A stretch of DNA of 64,000 nt from Epinephelus fuscoguttatus (GCF_011397635.1 NC_064770.1:7588826-7652825); one strand, 5' to 3'; counted from the stretch's first letter, positions 1-12,879 are shown. Notes: a model not told the origin generated them from the letters alone. Numbers and translations: made by a program.

Positions 1-959
1 TGCTAGCTAGCTAACTGAAAAAAAACAAAACAAATAAAGTTAAATGAAAAAGAAGCTCAGCAGTGAGCAGGAGCTGCTGTACCAGGCATCCGCACTGGGG
101 GCGCCATCTTGCCAAGATTTGAGTTTAAATACTCTAGTTTTTTGATTTGGGAGAGAGTTGTTCACGTTTACTTATATTTGGGACTGTCTTAGACCATAGG
201 AACAAAATGTAAGAATTTTGATAATGGGCGTAGTTCCCCTCAAATGCTTTAAATGCTTCTATAAGCTTTTCATGCTGTAAGGTGCAGCCCTTAGTGTTTT
301 TATTTGTTAGCAGACTGCACACTGCTCAAGCTGCTCACACGCAAGCTGCTACAGTCCGTTCTTTACTTTCTGTGAAGACTGAAATTATGGGTAAGAAACA
401 AAATTCTCTTATATTTCCCTTTCTAGCTTATAGCAGTGAGACTGTATTTTGAAGGCAAAGTGTACACATAGTAAGTATGAAGTACTTGGGAAATCCTTTT
501 TTTTTATGTGCTGTGAAATATATATTTTGAACTGTATACATTGTCCTTTTATTTACATTCGGATTTGACTGTTGAAATCTCCATACATCTAGAAATGTCT
601 AGTGTTTGTGTTAGATGGATGGAAGCAATAAGGGAAACCCCTAAAAAAAATAAACTATTGTACGCAGATAGAAACATACAGAAACACATACAAAGGAAAC
701 AAAATACAAAAACTAAATTAATATAGACAAAATAAAGATACACACAAAGGATTATTATTATTTATTTATTTATTTAGTCTGTTACCCTTCTACCCTCACA
801 CCTGGTCTATGTGAATGGATAAAGGTGAATGAAAATGCTCCAGGAATATAAGAACAATGTTGACTGGACTTTCTGAGCCTTAGGAATGTCAAAAAATATT
901 GATAGTTCAAAGTTAAAAAGGATAATAATAATGTTTATTGTCTTTCTTGTGTTTTTTTC

Positions 960-1095
960 CCTCTGTATTTGTTTATTTGTTTATTTTATTTGGATCCCAT
1001 TTAGCAGCTGCACAGCAGCCGCTAATCTTCCTGGGGTCCACACATACAATCACATACTGTAGAAACACATAAAATCACATAGAAATTAGTTTACA
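960..1095 (-). repeat. LINE 3'-tail-like fragment (GGACCCCAGGAAG...GATCC type)
   Basis: Read on the minus strand, a GGACCCCAGGAAGATTAG stretch is followed by a small inverted-repeat core and a GATCCAAATAAA end. A piece of the same design occurs at 21150-21206, also with a hairpin core and a GATCC end. The repetition and A-rich end suggest the 3' tail of a non-LTR retroelement of the Rex/RTE kind; the family assignment is tentative. Confidence 0.35.
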
Positions 1096-1260
1096 TCTTG
1101 ATAAATTGGCACCTAAAATAGGTCAATTGAGCAATTAGCAGTTCCGGTTTGCAGTGTACCCATTGTAGACTGCAGGCATGTGCACAGGTAGACCCCAGGT
1201 GGTGCTCAATCACCTGCCCCTTTGCCTTCTGGATTAGTGCCCTATTACAAGAGATGTTTT

Positions 1261-1290
1261 TTGTTGTTGTTGTTGTTGTTGTTGTTGTTT
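1261..1290. repeat. (TTG)n microsatellite
   Basis: Ten uninterrupted TTG-type triplets. It produces a spurious valine run in one frame. Confidence 0.95.
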
Positions 1291-3207
1291 TAAATATATG
1301 TCAGAATTTAAATTTGGCCCATGGCATCAATGCTCAATTTAAAGTGTATTGTATTCCCGATGAGTCGAGCCCATGCCCTTCTCTTTTCAACGTCCCTTCT
1401 CACAGTCACCACAGTAAATGTAAGCAAATCGATTGCACTGGTAATGATAGCGTTTGCCTTAAGCCACCACTTTGTTTGTCACTGGTGTGAAATTAAACCA
1501 CTATTAAAACATCCTAATACAGCCAGGCTCATGTCGACAATAACCCACCATTAAGCTTAATAACAAGTACGTTAAGCAAGTCCTGCGTAAAATCACACCA
1601 TCTCCCTCCAGCTCTCTCTAGCACATTTGGGTTTCACAGTTGTCCGGTGCGAGCGGATACAGACACCGGATTGCTTTTCCATGTGTGACTTTTTTAAGCC
1701 CAAACTCAATTTGATATGTTTATGTATCTCACGTCGCGTCTTTGATAATTAATATTAAACAAAAATAACATGCAGTTTGGATCTGTGTGAAGATTGAGTG
1801 CAGAGCAGGAGCGGCACGGGTCTGTTCTCTGGGATTCTCTTCAGAATATTAACATTATATTTAGAAAATAATCATTAGTGCGTGAATAAAATAAAGAGGA
1901 GAAGAGAATCAGGAGAGGAGGAAAACAAACTGAGAAGAGGAAAGGAAAGAAGTGAAGATTAAAGTCGAGAGGAGAGGAGAGCGCACTCTTTGTACCTGAA
2001 CACGGGTCTACTTTGTAGTTGTAGTTTAGAGACTAGACTGGTTGGTTTATTAATTCATTTATTCAGAAAACAGCATTATTACATTTTGAACAAGGATTTG
2101 TTAATTTTGAATGGTTTCTTGTGTTATAGAGTACTAAAGTGTGCAGGGGATAGCATTGTTTCTTTGTTGTTGTCTGTGTACAAATAAATAATAAATGTAG
2201 AAAGTAAATATGTAGCAGCTGCAAGGTGTATATAGTAGATATTTACACCTCACATGTTAGCCAGACAGATACGTACCCTGCTCATTACTGTGCACAAATA
2301 CACTGGGTGTAGTTAGACCTCAAGAACCCCTCTGGTGCTGGCAGATAGAAACCGCACATTTTCATTTATTCATTTGCACCAATAATGTGCCTGCAAAAAA
2401 AAAGAAAAAAAAAAAGTCAAAGAGATGCCCACTCCCACTTGAGCACCTGCTCTGAAAAACTGTCTGTGCACATAGACAGCTATCACTGCATTACTTTGAT
2501 ACTGAAGAAGACTTGAAAACATGGTGATTAGTTGGAGTTGGAGATGGAGTGATAGTGAGAACCATTTCTTCTATTTTGAGAGCTTATTTCTAGACATTTA
2601 TTTACAATGGACTTTCTTACATTATGACTCTTTCCAGTCAGTGTTGGTGATAATGCGTTAACACCCGAAATAAACTGTATGTTGTTTTCAGTTTTCATTT
2701 ATCCACACCGTTTCACTTCCACCAGTGCACCACCAGAAAAAACATCCTAATAATAATAATAAGAATAACCTTTATTTATATAGCAATTTTCAAAACATAT
2801 GTTACAAAGTGATTTACAGAACAATTAAAACATAAAGTACACAATTCCAATGCATGAAAACAATAAATGACAAAACTCAGATAAAATCAAAAAAGGCTTT
2901 CCGGTAAAAATGTGTTTTTAGAACAGATTTAAAAGAGATCACTGAATCAGCCAACCTTATTTCCTTGGGCAATTTGTTCCATAGTTCTGTGGCCCCGGAC
3001 TGAAAATGCTCTGTTCCCCTTAGTTTTCAGTCTGGACTCTGGGACGCATAAAAAGGCCTTTGCCCGAGGAACGTAAAGTGCGAGTAGGAGCATATGGTGT
3101 TAAAAGGTCGGTGATATAACTAGGACCAAAATCGTTGAGACATTTGAAAGTGATCAATAAAATCTTAAAATCAATTCTAAAATGTACTGGCAGCCAATGT
3201 AGAGATG

Positions 3208-4540
3208 CTAAAATAGGTGTGATGTGATCGTGTTTTTTAGTTCTGGTGCAGAACTCGCATCAGAGTTCTGCACCATTTGTAGTCTGTCCAGGGACTTCTG
3301 ACTTAGACAAGTAAAAAGGCTGTTACAAAAATCGAGCCGTGATGAAATAAAAGCGTGCAAAATGGTCTCACTGTCTTTAACAGTTAAAAAGGAACAGTTC
3401 TTTGAAATATTTCTGTGCTGATAAAAACATGATTGTACTAATTTTGTGGTGTGATATTTGAAGGTAAGATTACTGTCAAACCAGATGCTGAGGTTCCTTG
3501 CAGTGGGCTTGACGTATTCCACTAGGGACCCAATAGACGGCACCAGTTGATCCTGACTGTGCTGCAATCCTATAACCAAAACCTCAGTTTTTGCCCATTC
3601 AATTGGAGGAAATTCTCTGATATCCAGTTTTTTATATCCACAATACAATTTTTCATAGCACCCAAAATCCCAGGATCAGAGGTTTTAACTGGTAGATACA
3701 GCTGTGTATCGTCTGCATAAAAATGGAACTGAACCCCATGTCTTTGTATTTTGTGCCCCAGGGGAAGCATGTATATAGAAAATAAAATCGGTCCCAGGCC
3801 TGACCCCCGGGGCACACCGTACTTAAGTGGAACATACGGTTGTTTCCTGCAACACAAAGCCTTCTGTTTATAAGGTAAGATAAAAACCCCTCTAAAACTG
3901 TACCTGAGATCCCCACCCAATGCCTTAGTCTACTTAAAAGAATGCTGTGGTCAATCTGCAGCACCGAGGTCCAGAAGTACTAAAACTGAGCACATACCTT
4001 CGTCAGCTGCCATTAAAAGATCATTGGTCACTTTGAGAAGTGCCGTTTCAGTGCTGTGATACTTCCTAAAACCAGATTGAAATTTTTCAAAAATACAATT
4101 ATCCTCCAGAGCTGTTAAAAACTGCGAGGACACGATTTTTTCTAGAATTTTTGATAAAAAAGGTAACTTGGAAACTGGTCTATAGTTGTGAAGGATGGAA
4201 GGATCCAGCCCAGGGTTTTTCAATAGTGGAGACTCACAAGCAGTTTTAAAATAGTCAGGGACACAATCGGTAGTCAGGAAACTATTAAAAACAGAAAGCA
4301 AACTGGGCCCAATGCATTCAATTACCTGTACTAAAAACGTAGAGGGAACCACATCGAGAGGGCTGGTGGACACTCTCTCTATGTGAAATCACTTCTAAGA
4401 GTTCAGATAGGGTTATGGGATAAAACTGGCTAAAAATGTATGTTGGGGGATAAAAGACATTATTAAAAGAGTCACTGGGAATGATCGAGACTCTGATTAA
4501 CTCAACCTTATTACTAAAATGAGATAAGAACACTTCACAG
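3208..4540 (-). pseudogene. LINE reverse transcriptase, broken by frameshifts
   Basis: The minus-strand frames give, in order, an [17 protein letters not shown] motif (near 4180), [19 protein letters not shown] (near 4080), a damaged LDLSAAFDT-type block (near 3960), [19 protein letters not shown] (near 3800) and the catalytic [10 protein letters not shown] box (near 3715), then thumb-like sequence down to about 3250. These are standard RT blocks of CR1/L2-type LINEs. The blocks lie in different frames with breaks near 3960, 3900 and 3610, so no full-length enzyme is encoded. The GVPQGS block has mutated to GVPRGS. Confidence 0.85.
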
Positions 4541-4751
4541 TCTGCATCTTATTTGATTGGAATACTTGGAAGGGCTGGATTAACTAATTGATGAACAGTT
4601 TTAAATAAAAACCTGGGGTTATGTTTATTGCTCAGTATCAACTCTGAAAAGTGGTGTTTTCTCGCCTCCTTTACCATACAGTTAAAAATCGACAATAAAT
4701 CATTCATGCAATTAAAATGCACCTGGAGACCCAACTTATTCCATCTACACT

Positions 4752-5460
4752 CTACTCTCCTACATTCCCTTTTCTGTTTGAGGATGTTGGCTGCTTCTTA
4801 TTTATTGATTTAATCCTGAGCTTCTGATGGGCAGTGACATCAAGGGTAGTGAGACAGGCGGAATTAAAATTATTAGCCAGACTGTTGGTGTCAGCATGAT
4901 CCTCCAATTGTTGTCCGTTACTGTTAAAAAGTGTGCAGAATTCTGCTACACTATTTGTGTTAAAAATGCCAGAGCTCCAGGTGCGTGGTAAAACTGTGTT
5001 AATAGCAGGACATTGACTATCAAAGACTATACATTTATGGTCAGAAACAGTAAAATCCAGAGAATTTAAGGAGGATAAGATTACATCCAAGGTAAAAACA
5101 AGGTCCAGAGTATGCCCTCGATTGTGCGTTGGACCGAACAAATGTTTAAAGTTAAAAGAATTGGTGATATTTAAAAAATCTAAAGCCCGTGAATTGGTGG
5201 AGTCATCAACATGTATATTAAAATCACCACAGAGAATTATTCTATCATGATTTAAGACAAGCATGGATAAAAACTGGGAATTCTACTAAAAAGCTGCCAA
5301 TAGGTTTTGGAGGACAATAAATGACAGCAAATAAAATCGGTTGAGAGCCAGCAAGTGAGAAAGTCAGAGCCTCGAAGGAAGAAAATTTGTTAAAATGTAA
5401 CAGTTGACATTTAAAATTCTTCCTAAAAACACATATTAGGCCACCACCACGACCACTGAC
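4752..5460 (-). pseudogene. LINE apurinic endonuclease domain, C-terminal part
   Basis: The minus-strand translation shows the AP-endonuclease pattern of non-LTR elements: a GRGGGL-like strand near 5455, a YCPPKP-like stretch, ILCGDFNIHVD (catalytic GDFN) near 5225, THNRGHTLDLVF, and SDHKCIVF (the SDH catalytic motif) near 5040. In intact elements this domain nicks target DNA for target-primed reverse transcription. Frame changes near 5270 split it and its N-terminal third is absent. It sits directly upstream of the RT pieces on the same strand, as expected for one decayed ORF2. Confidence 0.75.
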
Positions 5461-5470
5461 CCTGATTTGG

Positions 5471-5745
5471 AGGATGCTTCTTCTGAGCTGAGGTATGTGA
5501 ATAGCATATGTTGTTTTTAGCGTACCTTGTTTGCAACATTTGCGACAAGTTTCCTGTGTTTAGCTCAACTTTATTATTATAATTATTTGTCAGAGAGTGT
5601 GTGTGTGTCATAATGTCAGACACACAGATTTTTCTGTGGAAAATTGAAAGCACTTATAATTGAAAAACCTTTATTTGTCGGTTAGGGGAAATTCAAGTTA
5701 CACTGCACATATGCACCTGAATGTTTTTGGATTAGGTGTGTTTGA
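5471..5745. other. Junction between LINE and piggyBac-like element
   Basis: This stretch is AT-rich with a short TG run at about 5600. I could not place the 5' end of the LINE or the left TIR of the piggyBac element here. Confidence 0.3.
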
Positions 5746-8087
5746 GTGTGGGACTTGACAATTTTTTCCATTTTTTCCATCACCATCAGTGTTCTCTCTG
5801 GCGATGAGCAGCCATCCTGCAGTGGTCCCAGCCATGGTGACTACATCCCACCACAAGGGAGAGGGAGATGCAGAGGCAAAGGCCCTCAAGGCTTGGAACA
5901 CATTGGAAAACACAAGACGACTCTGATGTGGTGGCTCCTACTCCCTTTTCCTACCTCCTTTTCCCCAAACGCCCCCCTGGTGTCCAACTCACTTTCAACC
6001 TGGGTAACCCCAGCCCAGGTGAGATCTTCTGCAAGTTTGTTGATGCAGAGGTTCTCCAACACCTGGTTGAACGCACCAACAAAAAGCAGCAATTAACCAG
6101 GAGAAGGGGAAAACATTTGTCTGGATGCCGGTTTCAACTGATGAGTTGAAGAAGTTCATTGGGCTGCTGCTCTAAATATCTGTGGTACACCTGCCACAGT
6201 TGAGTGACTATTAGTGCCAAGGGACAATTTTTCACCAGCCTCACCCTGCAACTGTCATGTCCCGCAACTGTTTCCAGCTCATTCTGAGTAACCTTCACAT
6301 GAGTGACCCAAAGGCAGATGCAGAGAATGATGCGATGAAAGGTACGGAAAATTATGACCCCATCCATCAGGTCAGATCGCTCCTAAACATGGTCCGCATC
6401 CATTGCCTGTCCTTTTACCATCCCAAACAACACCTGGCAGTGGATGGGAGGATGGCTGCCACCAAGGCCAGACTTGGCATAAAACAGTATATGAAGTGTT
6501 GGGAATAGAATGATTTTATGCATTTTACTATCAGTTGTGTTTCACTATATAAGTTTTAGATGTGTGAACAATGAGAATACTAAGATGATTTCAGCTGATC
6601 TGAATGTGTTTGCTTTGCAGAAGCGGAGAAGTACAGGAGAGGAAGAGACATGAAATCTGAGGAGCACATACCGCAATGCTTAGATAATTAGTTTCATATA
6701 TGGTAAAAATAATAGAAAGTGATGTACAGATAGTAAGGTACAGCACGTGTAGGGAGTTGTGTTGTTCTCTTGTCTTTCAAAACAGGAACCACGCCCCCAC
6801 TGTCAGCGGGAAGGAGTCAGATTAACACGAGGCAGGGGCGTGGTGTGGTGAAGGAGGAAGTGGAACTGCCAATGAGAAGAGGACAACGCCTTGCGTGCAC
6901 AATGACACTCTGTTACGCTCAAATATACTGGGTCAGGGAAAGGACAGGAGGTCAGACTTCGTGAACTGACACACCTTTGTTGTTCGTCAGGGACTTGAAG
7001 TTGAGACCCAGAGCTCTGTAATTTTATTCCTTTACTGCTTAATAAACTACATTAACTGAGACCGAATATCTTCTCCTATTGCTTCATTAAAGAACATGCA
7101 GGACTGAGCTCACACATAGCACATTGGAGAGTAGGATGAGCCCCCAGTCCATCAGAAGGCAAAGCCAACAAAATGGGGGCTGAAGCGGTTTGTGTTGGCT
7201 GACGTGAATGGATACACGGTGGACTACATCCTGTACCCAGGAAAGGGCATATCTCAGGGAATGGGCTTTCCTTTGATGTAGTTGTGGAGCTGGTGAAGAA
7301 GGAGCATTTGGGCACTGGCTACATCATATACATGGACAACTTTTACACCAGCCCCCTGCTCTTCCGCCACCTCATCCAGGAGGGATTTGGTGTTTGTGGC
7401 ACATACCAGGAGATGAGAATCTGCATGGCAAAAACAAAAGAGAATGCGCTGGACAAAAGGGCATCAAGGGGCAGCATCCGATGGATCAGAGATGGTGACC
7501 TTCTGTTTATCAAGTGGAAGGACACCCGCGAGGTCTCCCTCTGCTCCAGCATCCACCCGGTCTACAGCAGGGACATGGTGGAGCGCTGGCAAAAGATGGG
7601 TGAGCAACACCAGAGAGTCTCCATCCCCAGACCCACAGCGGTGACTGAATACAATAAGTACGTATATGGGAGGAGTTGACACCTCTGATCAAATGCTTGG
7701 AACCAGATCAGTCCACAGCAAAACTAAGAGGTGGACCATCACGGTGTTCCAGCATCTTGTGGACATCTGTGTGACCAACAGCTTCATAAACCACAAGGAG
7801 GTGTGTGCCAACCAGCAGCAGGCGCACATGACCCAGCAGCAATTCCAAGAAGAGCTGACTGCACACCTACTTGGAACACCACTGAAATGCTGTCCTCCTT
7901 GAGCAGCCACCCACCACTACCCTGACCCCACAAGCAGTGGGAATCCAACTTGCCAGCCGTTGACCAAGGGGAGGTGAATTTGCAAACTTTGCAAAAGGTG
8001 CACAAGCTGGATGTGCAAACTTTGCAATGCACCACTATGTCTGCAACCAGACAGGAACAGCTTCAAGCAGTTCCATATTGAGCAATA
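5746..8087 (+). pseudogene. piggyBac (PGBD4-like) transposase, decayed
   Basis: The plus-strand pieces match the piggyBac transposase layout. They are a PPGVQLTFNLGNPSPGEIF block (about 5960-6035), MSRNCFQLILSNLHMSDP (6257-6310), HLAVDGRMAATKAR...KQYM (6430-6495), KPTKWGLKRFVLADVNGYTV (about 7153-7212), a YIIYMDNFYTSPLLF block (about 7320-7365) with the third catalytic Asp, MGGVDTSDQM (7666-7695), and a Cys-rich end CKLCKRCTSWMCKLC (about 7986-8030) resembling the C-terminal zinc-binding domain of the family. Internal stops, frame changes near 6170, 7280 and 7670, and about 650 bp of unrelated sequence between KQYM and KPTKWG show it is dead. The enzymes normally excise at TTAA sites; I did not find the TIRs. 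Confidence 0.85.
6500..7150. other. Sequence interrupting the piggyBac transposase
   Basis: Non-transposase DNA separates KQYM from KPTKWG, which are nearly adjacent in family members. It could be an intron or a later insertion. The part from about 6748 to 7110 ends in an AATAAA-bearing stretch and could be a solo LTR, but I found no clear target duplication. Confidence 0.35.
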
Positions 8088-8183
8088 AGCTAATGTTGAG
8101 ATATTGTTATACTTTATTGTGATAGTATAAAGTTATATTGTTATGATTATAGTATTGTTGTTATGTTGTTATAGTTTTTATAT

Positions 8184-8510
8184 TTGACTTGAGGATGCTG
8201 AGAATGCACTTTTTCTGAGTATGTATATAGTTATCTTTTGCACTGTTTTTTGCAAACACATGTTTAGGTTCACAATTGAAGTGTTCAATCAAAACTTAAT
8301 GTGCAATAACAATATGTGACTTGAGAATGTTGAGACTGCATTTTTTCCACCTTTGCACTGGTATTTGCAGTAATTTTCGCCTATGTAGTATATGGTTACC
8401 TTTTGCGCAGTTTTTTGCACATCCAGAGTCCTAGACTAAGAAAATGACTGGTGATTATTCTGAACATGTATAGGTTCACATTTCAAATGTCAAAACAAAA
8501 CTTCATGAAC
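8184..8510. repeat. Imperfect tandem duplication downstream of piggyBac
   Basis: Two consecutive units (about 8184-8317 and 8318-8510) share the order GACTTGAG, TTTTGCRCWGTTTTTTGCA, AGGTTCACA and a CAAAACTT end. They are diverged copies and carry no coding motif. Confidence 0.6.
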
Positions 8511-9354
8511 AATAGCAAAAAAAATTCTCATAAAAGCCATGAAAAAACAAATCCGTCAAAGTCAAGTTCAAGTACTCCTGGAAAAAGGGACCAAAGTTCT
8601 CAGACTTCTTTTTCTAAATAGATTGGTTAATCCAATCCTGCGTACGCAGTGGATGCTGTGTATGAAGAAAGTAAGTGAAGAAATCTTAAATGGACGCAAG
8701 AAAAAACATGGCTGTGACTGTGGGGAGCAAGGCATGTATAGCCAATCCATGCACTCAGGTGTCGATCAAGCAACAGGCGAAAAGTTCACCCCATGACACA
8801 CTTTGGACAGCCCCCTCATTTGCATATACATTTCTTCATGTGGCAGGGTAAGAAAAGTAAATGCAAATGACGCCAGGGACACACCGCCCACGGAAGCGCG
8901 GGAAATAGCCTCAAAGTGAAGCCAGTTTCCTTTCGGCGCCCATGTTAACCGATTGTGTCATCCACACCGGCGGCAGCTGGCCCTGCAGCGATTGTTTCGG
9001 CGTTTGGTGTATTTTCTGCACGAGCCACGAGCGAATGTGTCAAGCCGGGCAGGATGTCAAACAAAGGAACAACAACAGCATCCGGTCAATTTTCAGAATA
9101 AAACAAATTTCAAAATAAAACACTCCATTTGACAAATGCGATGTATATACATATGTGTGTGTTTATATACATATACTCATTACTAAGAAGTGGACATACA
9201 TGTACAGTTGTTAGGAAAACATGGTGTATAATTTCATGAGGTTATTTACTTACCCTTGAGGGAAAAACAGCCCCAAATGTGACAGAGACAACAGCTGGGA
9301 GCAGAAGCGCTTGTCGACCGGTGTGGAGAAATGTGCGTCTCCGGCTCGCGCGAA
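8511..9354. other. No gene seen; GC-richer patch at 8860-9060
   Basis: No recognisable gene. A 26-bp phrase around CAGTGGATGCTGTGTATGAA occurs here near 8648 and again at 9462, so parts of this stretch and the next element share an origin. A TATATACATAT-rich tract lies at about 9140-9180. Confidence 0.4.
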
Positions 9355-9556
9355 AATTTCGGTGAGTTGCGCTTCGCAGCACTTCGTTGGCAGTGTGGCC
9401 CTGGCGTTACAGGTGCTTGTACTCCTCTAACTTCCCTCCCCTCCATGCATTGCGTCCGCAGTGGATGCTGTGTATGAATAAAGTAATGCCAGGGCCACAC
9501 TGCCAATGAAGTGCTGCGAAGTGCTGCGAAGTGCTGCGAAGCGCAGCGCACTGAAA
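9355..9556. mobile_element. Short inverted-repeat (MITE-like) element
   Basis: The segment 9355-9412 is repeated in inverted orientation at 9484-9556 around a spacer of about 70 bp. Both arms contain CCAGGGCCACACTGCCAA and a TGCTGCGAAG motif; the right arm carries three tandem copies of the 11-mer AGTGCTGCGAA. It lies just upstream of a Harbinger transposase remnant and may belong to that element, which is an inference. Confidence 0.6.
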
Positions 9557-9639
9557 TTCTTGCTTGAGCCGGAGCATTTTATTTTTTATGCATTTTTGGT
9601 GCAATTTAATGGCATATGAATTTATTTATTCGTTTATTT

Positions 9640-9995
9640 ATTTATGTATTTATTTTTAAGTTTGGCAGTTACATCAGTAAGGCAACAGTTTGTCGGGCCG
9701 TAAGAAAAGTGACGCTGGCTCTGATAAGACATTTGCCCTATTTATGGTTTTCCCTGGGCATAAATCACAACGCATTATCAAAGAGGAATTCTACAGAATT
9801 GCAGATTTGTCAGTGTTAAGAAATTAGTCTACATGGATATATGCTGCAGTTATTTATGAATACTTTTAAGGCCAGAGTATTTAAGGATTCCACAGTGTAA
9901 TTGGCTGCATTGATGGGACTCACATCCCCATCATAGCGCCATCTGAGAATGAAGGAAACTGTGAATCGTAAGTCAATTCACACTATCAGTGTGCA
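9640..9995 (+). pseudogene. PIF/Harbinger transposase (HARBI1-like) remnant
   Basis: The plus strand encodes SKATVCRAVRKVTLALIRHL (about 9675-9735), then after a frameshift FPGHKSQRIIKEEFYRIADL (about 9750-9810), then VIGCIDGTHIPIIAPSENEG (about 9898-9957). The last is the signature around the first catalytic Asp of Harbinger nucleases. Later DDE blocks are missing, and stops and frame changes separate the blocks, so this is a dead internal fragment. A second, unrelated Harbinger fragment lies at 29772-29966. Confidence 0.85.
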
Positions 9996-12549
9996 GGTAA
10001 CACAAGGCAGGGTAGGCACCGTCTCTCAAAAGTTTCACCTCATAATTAAAAAAATGCCATTTCAGACTCAGGCTCCAAATACAATACACATTTCAATTAA
10101 TAAATTACAGGCAAAAGCACAATAATAATTGACTTGTCGACTAGTTCCAGCCTAGTCAGACAAGCATGAACTGATGAAGCCTCTTGGATAAGAGTTGAAA
10201 TGCATTCTAAGACAAAACTAAGTCCAGTTGTGTTCGATTCAATTGCCTTGAGATAACTATGACCTGGAAAAATGAGAATATCCACAGGCTACTGGTAAAT
10301 GAGAGCCAGTGCATTGGGAAGTAAAGGGTCTCAACAGAACTGGTGGCTAGTTACGAAGGCTTTCATTGAAAATTTATAGGATATGATTTACAACAGTTCC
10401 CACCTCAGAATGCAGATTCGCATTTTGCAGGAATTCAGAAAATTGAGTATGGAGCAGTGAGGTAGGGTCAGTCGGAGATGGTTAAACCCCTGACCCAAAG
10501 TACACATCAAAATGTTGCTCTCAGAATGAGCACCAAAGTTTACCACATGACTTCTAACAAGGTGGCCCGCAACCAGACAAAGCACAGGTGGGGATGTTCT
10601 GCCTTCGCAAAATTCCAGCTACCAAACGCACCCAAAACTGAAATTAAAATAAGCGCTAAACCAAAGTAGCATACCCAAAGTTTCCTCTAAACAAAAGGTT
10701 CATTAGCCAACCAAGTCGTCCCAAGACGCACAACGCAAAAGAGAATACCAAGCTACAACAAAGCCCACGCAAAACCAAACAAAGCATGAGCTGTAGCACT
10801 TATTGCCAAAGCTAGCAGGCCAAGCTACCAACTTGCAGACAAACAAATTTAGTCAACCCCTTTCTTACGCCATTGTTTGATCCTTGACAACCAAACCAAA
10901 TTCTACCACGTGCCCAGCCATCTTGAAGCATGCCAGGCTTAAAGGGAAATTTCGGTTTATTTCAACCTGTCTCCTATCGTCCTAAATTTGTTTCAAGTGA
11001 CTAGTGACATAAAAATAATAGTTAGCATGTTAGCCGTTAGCCTAGATAGTATAGTAGCATCAGACCTGTTAAAACATAAGTGAACGGGCAACCTTCAAGT
11101 GCAAAGTTAGTCCACTAAACAAGCTTTTTTTCCACAAAGACGCCTCATATCATTAGGATAAATGTCAGAGAACATATAGAAAATTACATGTCAACGTGTT
11201 GTCTTACCTTACCGGTGTGCTGCCATGTTTGTTTACCATTTAGCTCTGCTTTCCAAAGCGCGGCTGAAATATATCTCGCCAGCTCTAGATAAAGCCCAGC
11301 TGGATACTACTCCAGGTGGAGGTGTCTCATCCTTGGTCACATCCAGACCTTGAAAATAAGGCTGCAACCGGTCCCATTCCTTGCAACAGAGGCATTACTC
11401 TTCTGTGCGCACTGGGGTACAGCATTCACAGGTACACCACCAATCTCCAGATCTACGCAGCCTTGCAGCAGCCATTCCTCCTCTCTCGTCCTCTACTTGT
11501 TTGTGAAATTGAAGAACGGAGGAGGAGAGAGAGAGCGGCGCATCAAGACCAGACCAAGGACACCGATTCAGCACAAGGGGCCGCAGTATTTAAGATTACA
11601 AAGCCACAAAAACAAATGTGTACTGTAATGTATTAAGCTAAGATTAACTTAAATAACCAATGCAGTGTGTAGTTCAGCAAGATTAGTAATGAAAGCCATG
11701 CATGGGTGTGTGTCAGGTGTGTTGTGGAGATGCTGAAGGTGCAAACTGAAAGCCATAAAGCCAGGTGGCTGTCTGCTGCAGAAAGGGAGAGAGCAAGAGA
11801 GAACATCAGGCAGCTTTTGTAGCCTGCAAGGCCCAGATGAGCCCAATCAAAGTGACAACTCTATCATATCAGCCAACTGAAGACAGTGGGAGGGGCGTCA
11901 CAATGTACATATGTATGGAGTTAACACAGAATAAATTGGAAAGACCTAGGACATACACCAGACTTTTATCCAATTAAACTTTTTCCACTCTCTAATGTGA
12001 AAGGTGCCTTCTTATTTGTAGAGATCATAAACCAGTCAACTAGTTTGCTTTTTTTCTTTTTTTTGGCAAAGGTCGAGAATGATTACAAACCTACACATCC
12101 AAGGCGCATAGCATTCTAACTGTTTTACATCTTATTACTGTAGCAGAAATTTACATCCACAACGCCATTGTTACTGCCCCTCAGCAATGGGTTAAAACAA
12201 TAAGTGGCCATATGTGCACTCACTCTCGCTGTAATCATTCCTTCTTTACATACTGGCTATTAAGAGATCCCTCTCTGATATTCTTCCAGTGTTAATGATG
12301 GTGTACAAAAATAGTCCTCTTTCTGTGCAGAAATAAATTCCAAAGTTAATCTGTAGGTAACAGGAGACTTTATCAGTCAGAGTTACTTACATACCATTTT
12401 GGTATAAAATTCCCTCTTCCACAGCTTAGCACAGAAACACTGTTTGGGGAAACAGAAAGACTAACTTTGGAAGATTCCCATGTTTCTTCTGTATCTTAAC
12501 AAATCAAGAAAGTGCAGTGACACATGAAAAAATCATGACAAAATGCTCT
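9996..12549. other. No gene recognised; repeat-like segment at 10940-11300
   Basis: I found no host exon or transposase motif. From about 10940 the sequence begins TTAAAGGGAAATTTCGG and contains GTTAGC-rich stretches common in fish MITEs. The TTAA at its start would fit a piggyBac-type MITE, but I did not find the second terminus. Confidence 0.35.
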
Positions 12550-12879
12550 ATTTCTAAAAACAGCACACACATACATGCAGCAGATACATTTTATTTTTAC
12601 AAACACAGACAATTTTGTACTTTGTAAGAATTCATCACAGTCAGAATATCATTCACAATACATCTCCAGAAAACCATCAATTGAGGATAAAGATGATGAT
12701 GTATGATTACATTTAATATTCAAAAGCAAAATATCATACATTTTCAAAATAAATGTAACAAGACAATTAATTATAAAGAAAATATCTTATGGGTATGTCT
12801 GTGCACCTCTGTTTAAACCAGTTTTCTGCTGTAAACCATTTTCAGCCTGAGATTCTGTGCTTCTGTCCTCTTCGTGTAA

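Larger units (their letters stand above)
1..2747. other. No recognisable gene; AT-rich sequence with simple repeats
   Basis: I see no host exon or transposase motif here on either strand. Visible items are a short TTTA run near 755-776, a purine-rich tract at about 1895-1982 and an A-rich run at 2395-2416. Short open frames exist, but they cross simple repeats or have no recognisable motif. Confidence 0.5.
2748..5470 (-). mobile_element. Degenerate APE-type LINE (CR1/L2-like), 5' truncated
   Basis: On the minus strand, an endonuclease piece, a reverse transcriptase and a 3' tail follow in the usual non-LTR order. The 3' end at about 2748-2790 reads as an AATAAA-like segment followed by an ATT-rich short tandem repeat, typical of CR1/L2-type elements, which end in microsatellites rather than poly-A. 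No ORF1 is visible and the left part of the endonuclease is missing or decayed, so the copy is 5' truncated. Related tail fragments occur at about 12880-12950 and 50575-50640. The exact clade is an inference from RT motifs. Confidence 0.8.

Noticed and set aside
1149-1490. 113-codon frame with a valine run
   Set aside because: The run is translated (TTG)n microsatellite and the remainder has no recognisable domain.
6748-7110. Solo LTR inside the piggyBac pseudogene
   Set aside because: An AATAAA and LTR-like composition are present, but I found no convincing TG...CA borders with a 4-6 bp target duplication.
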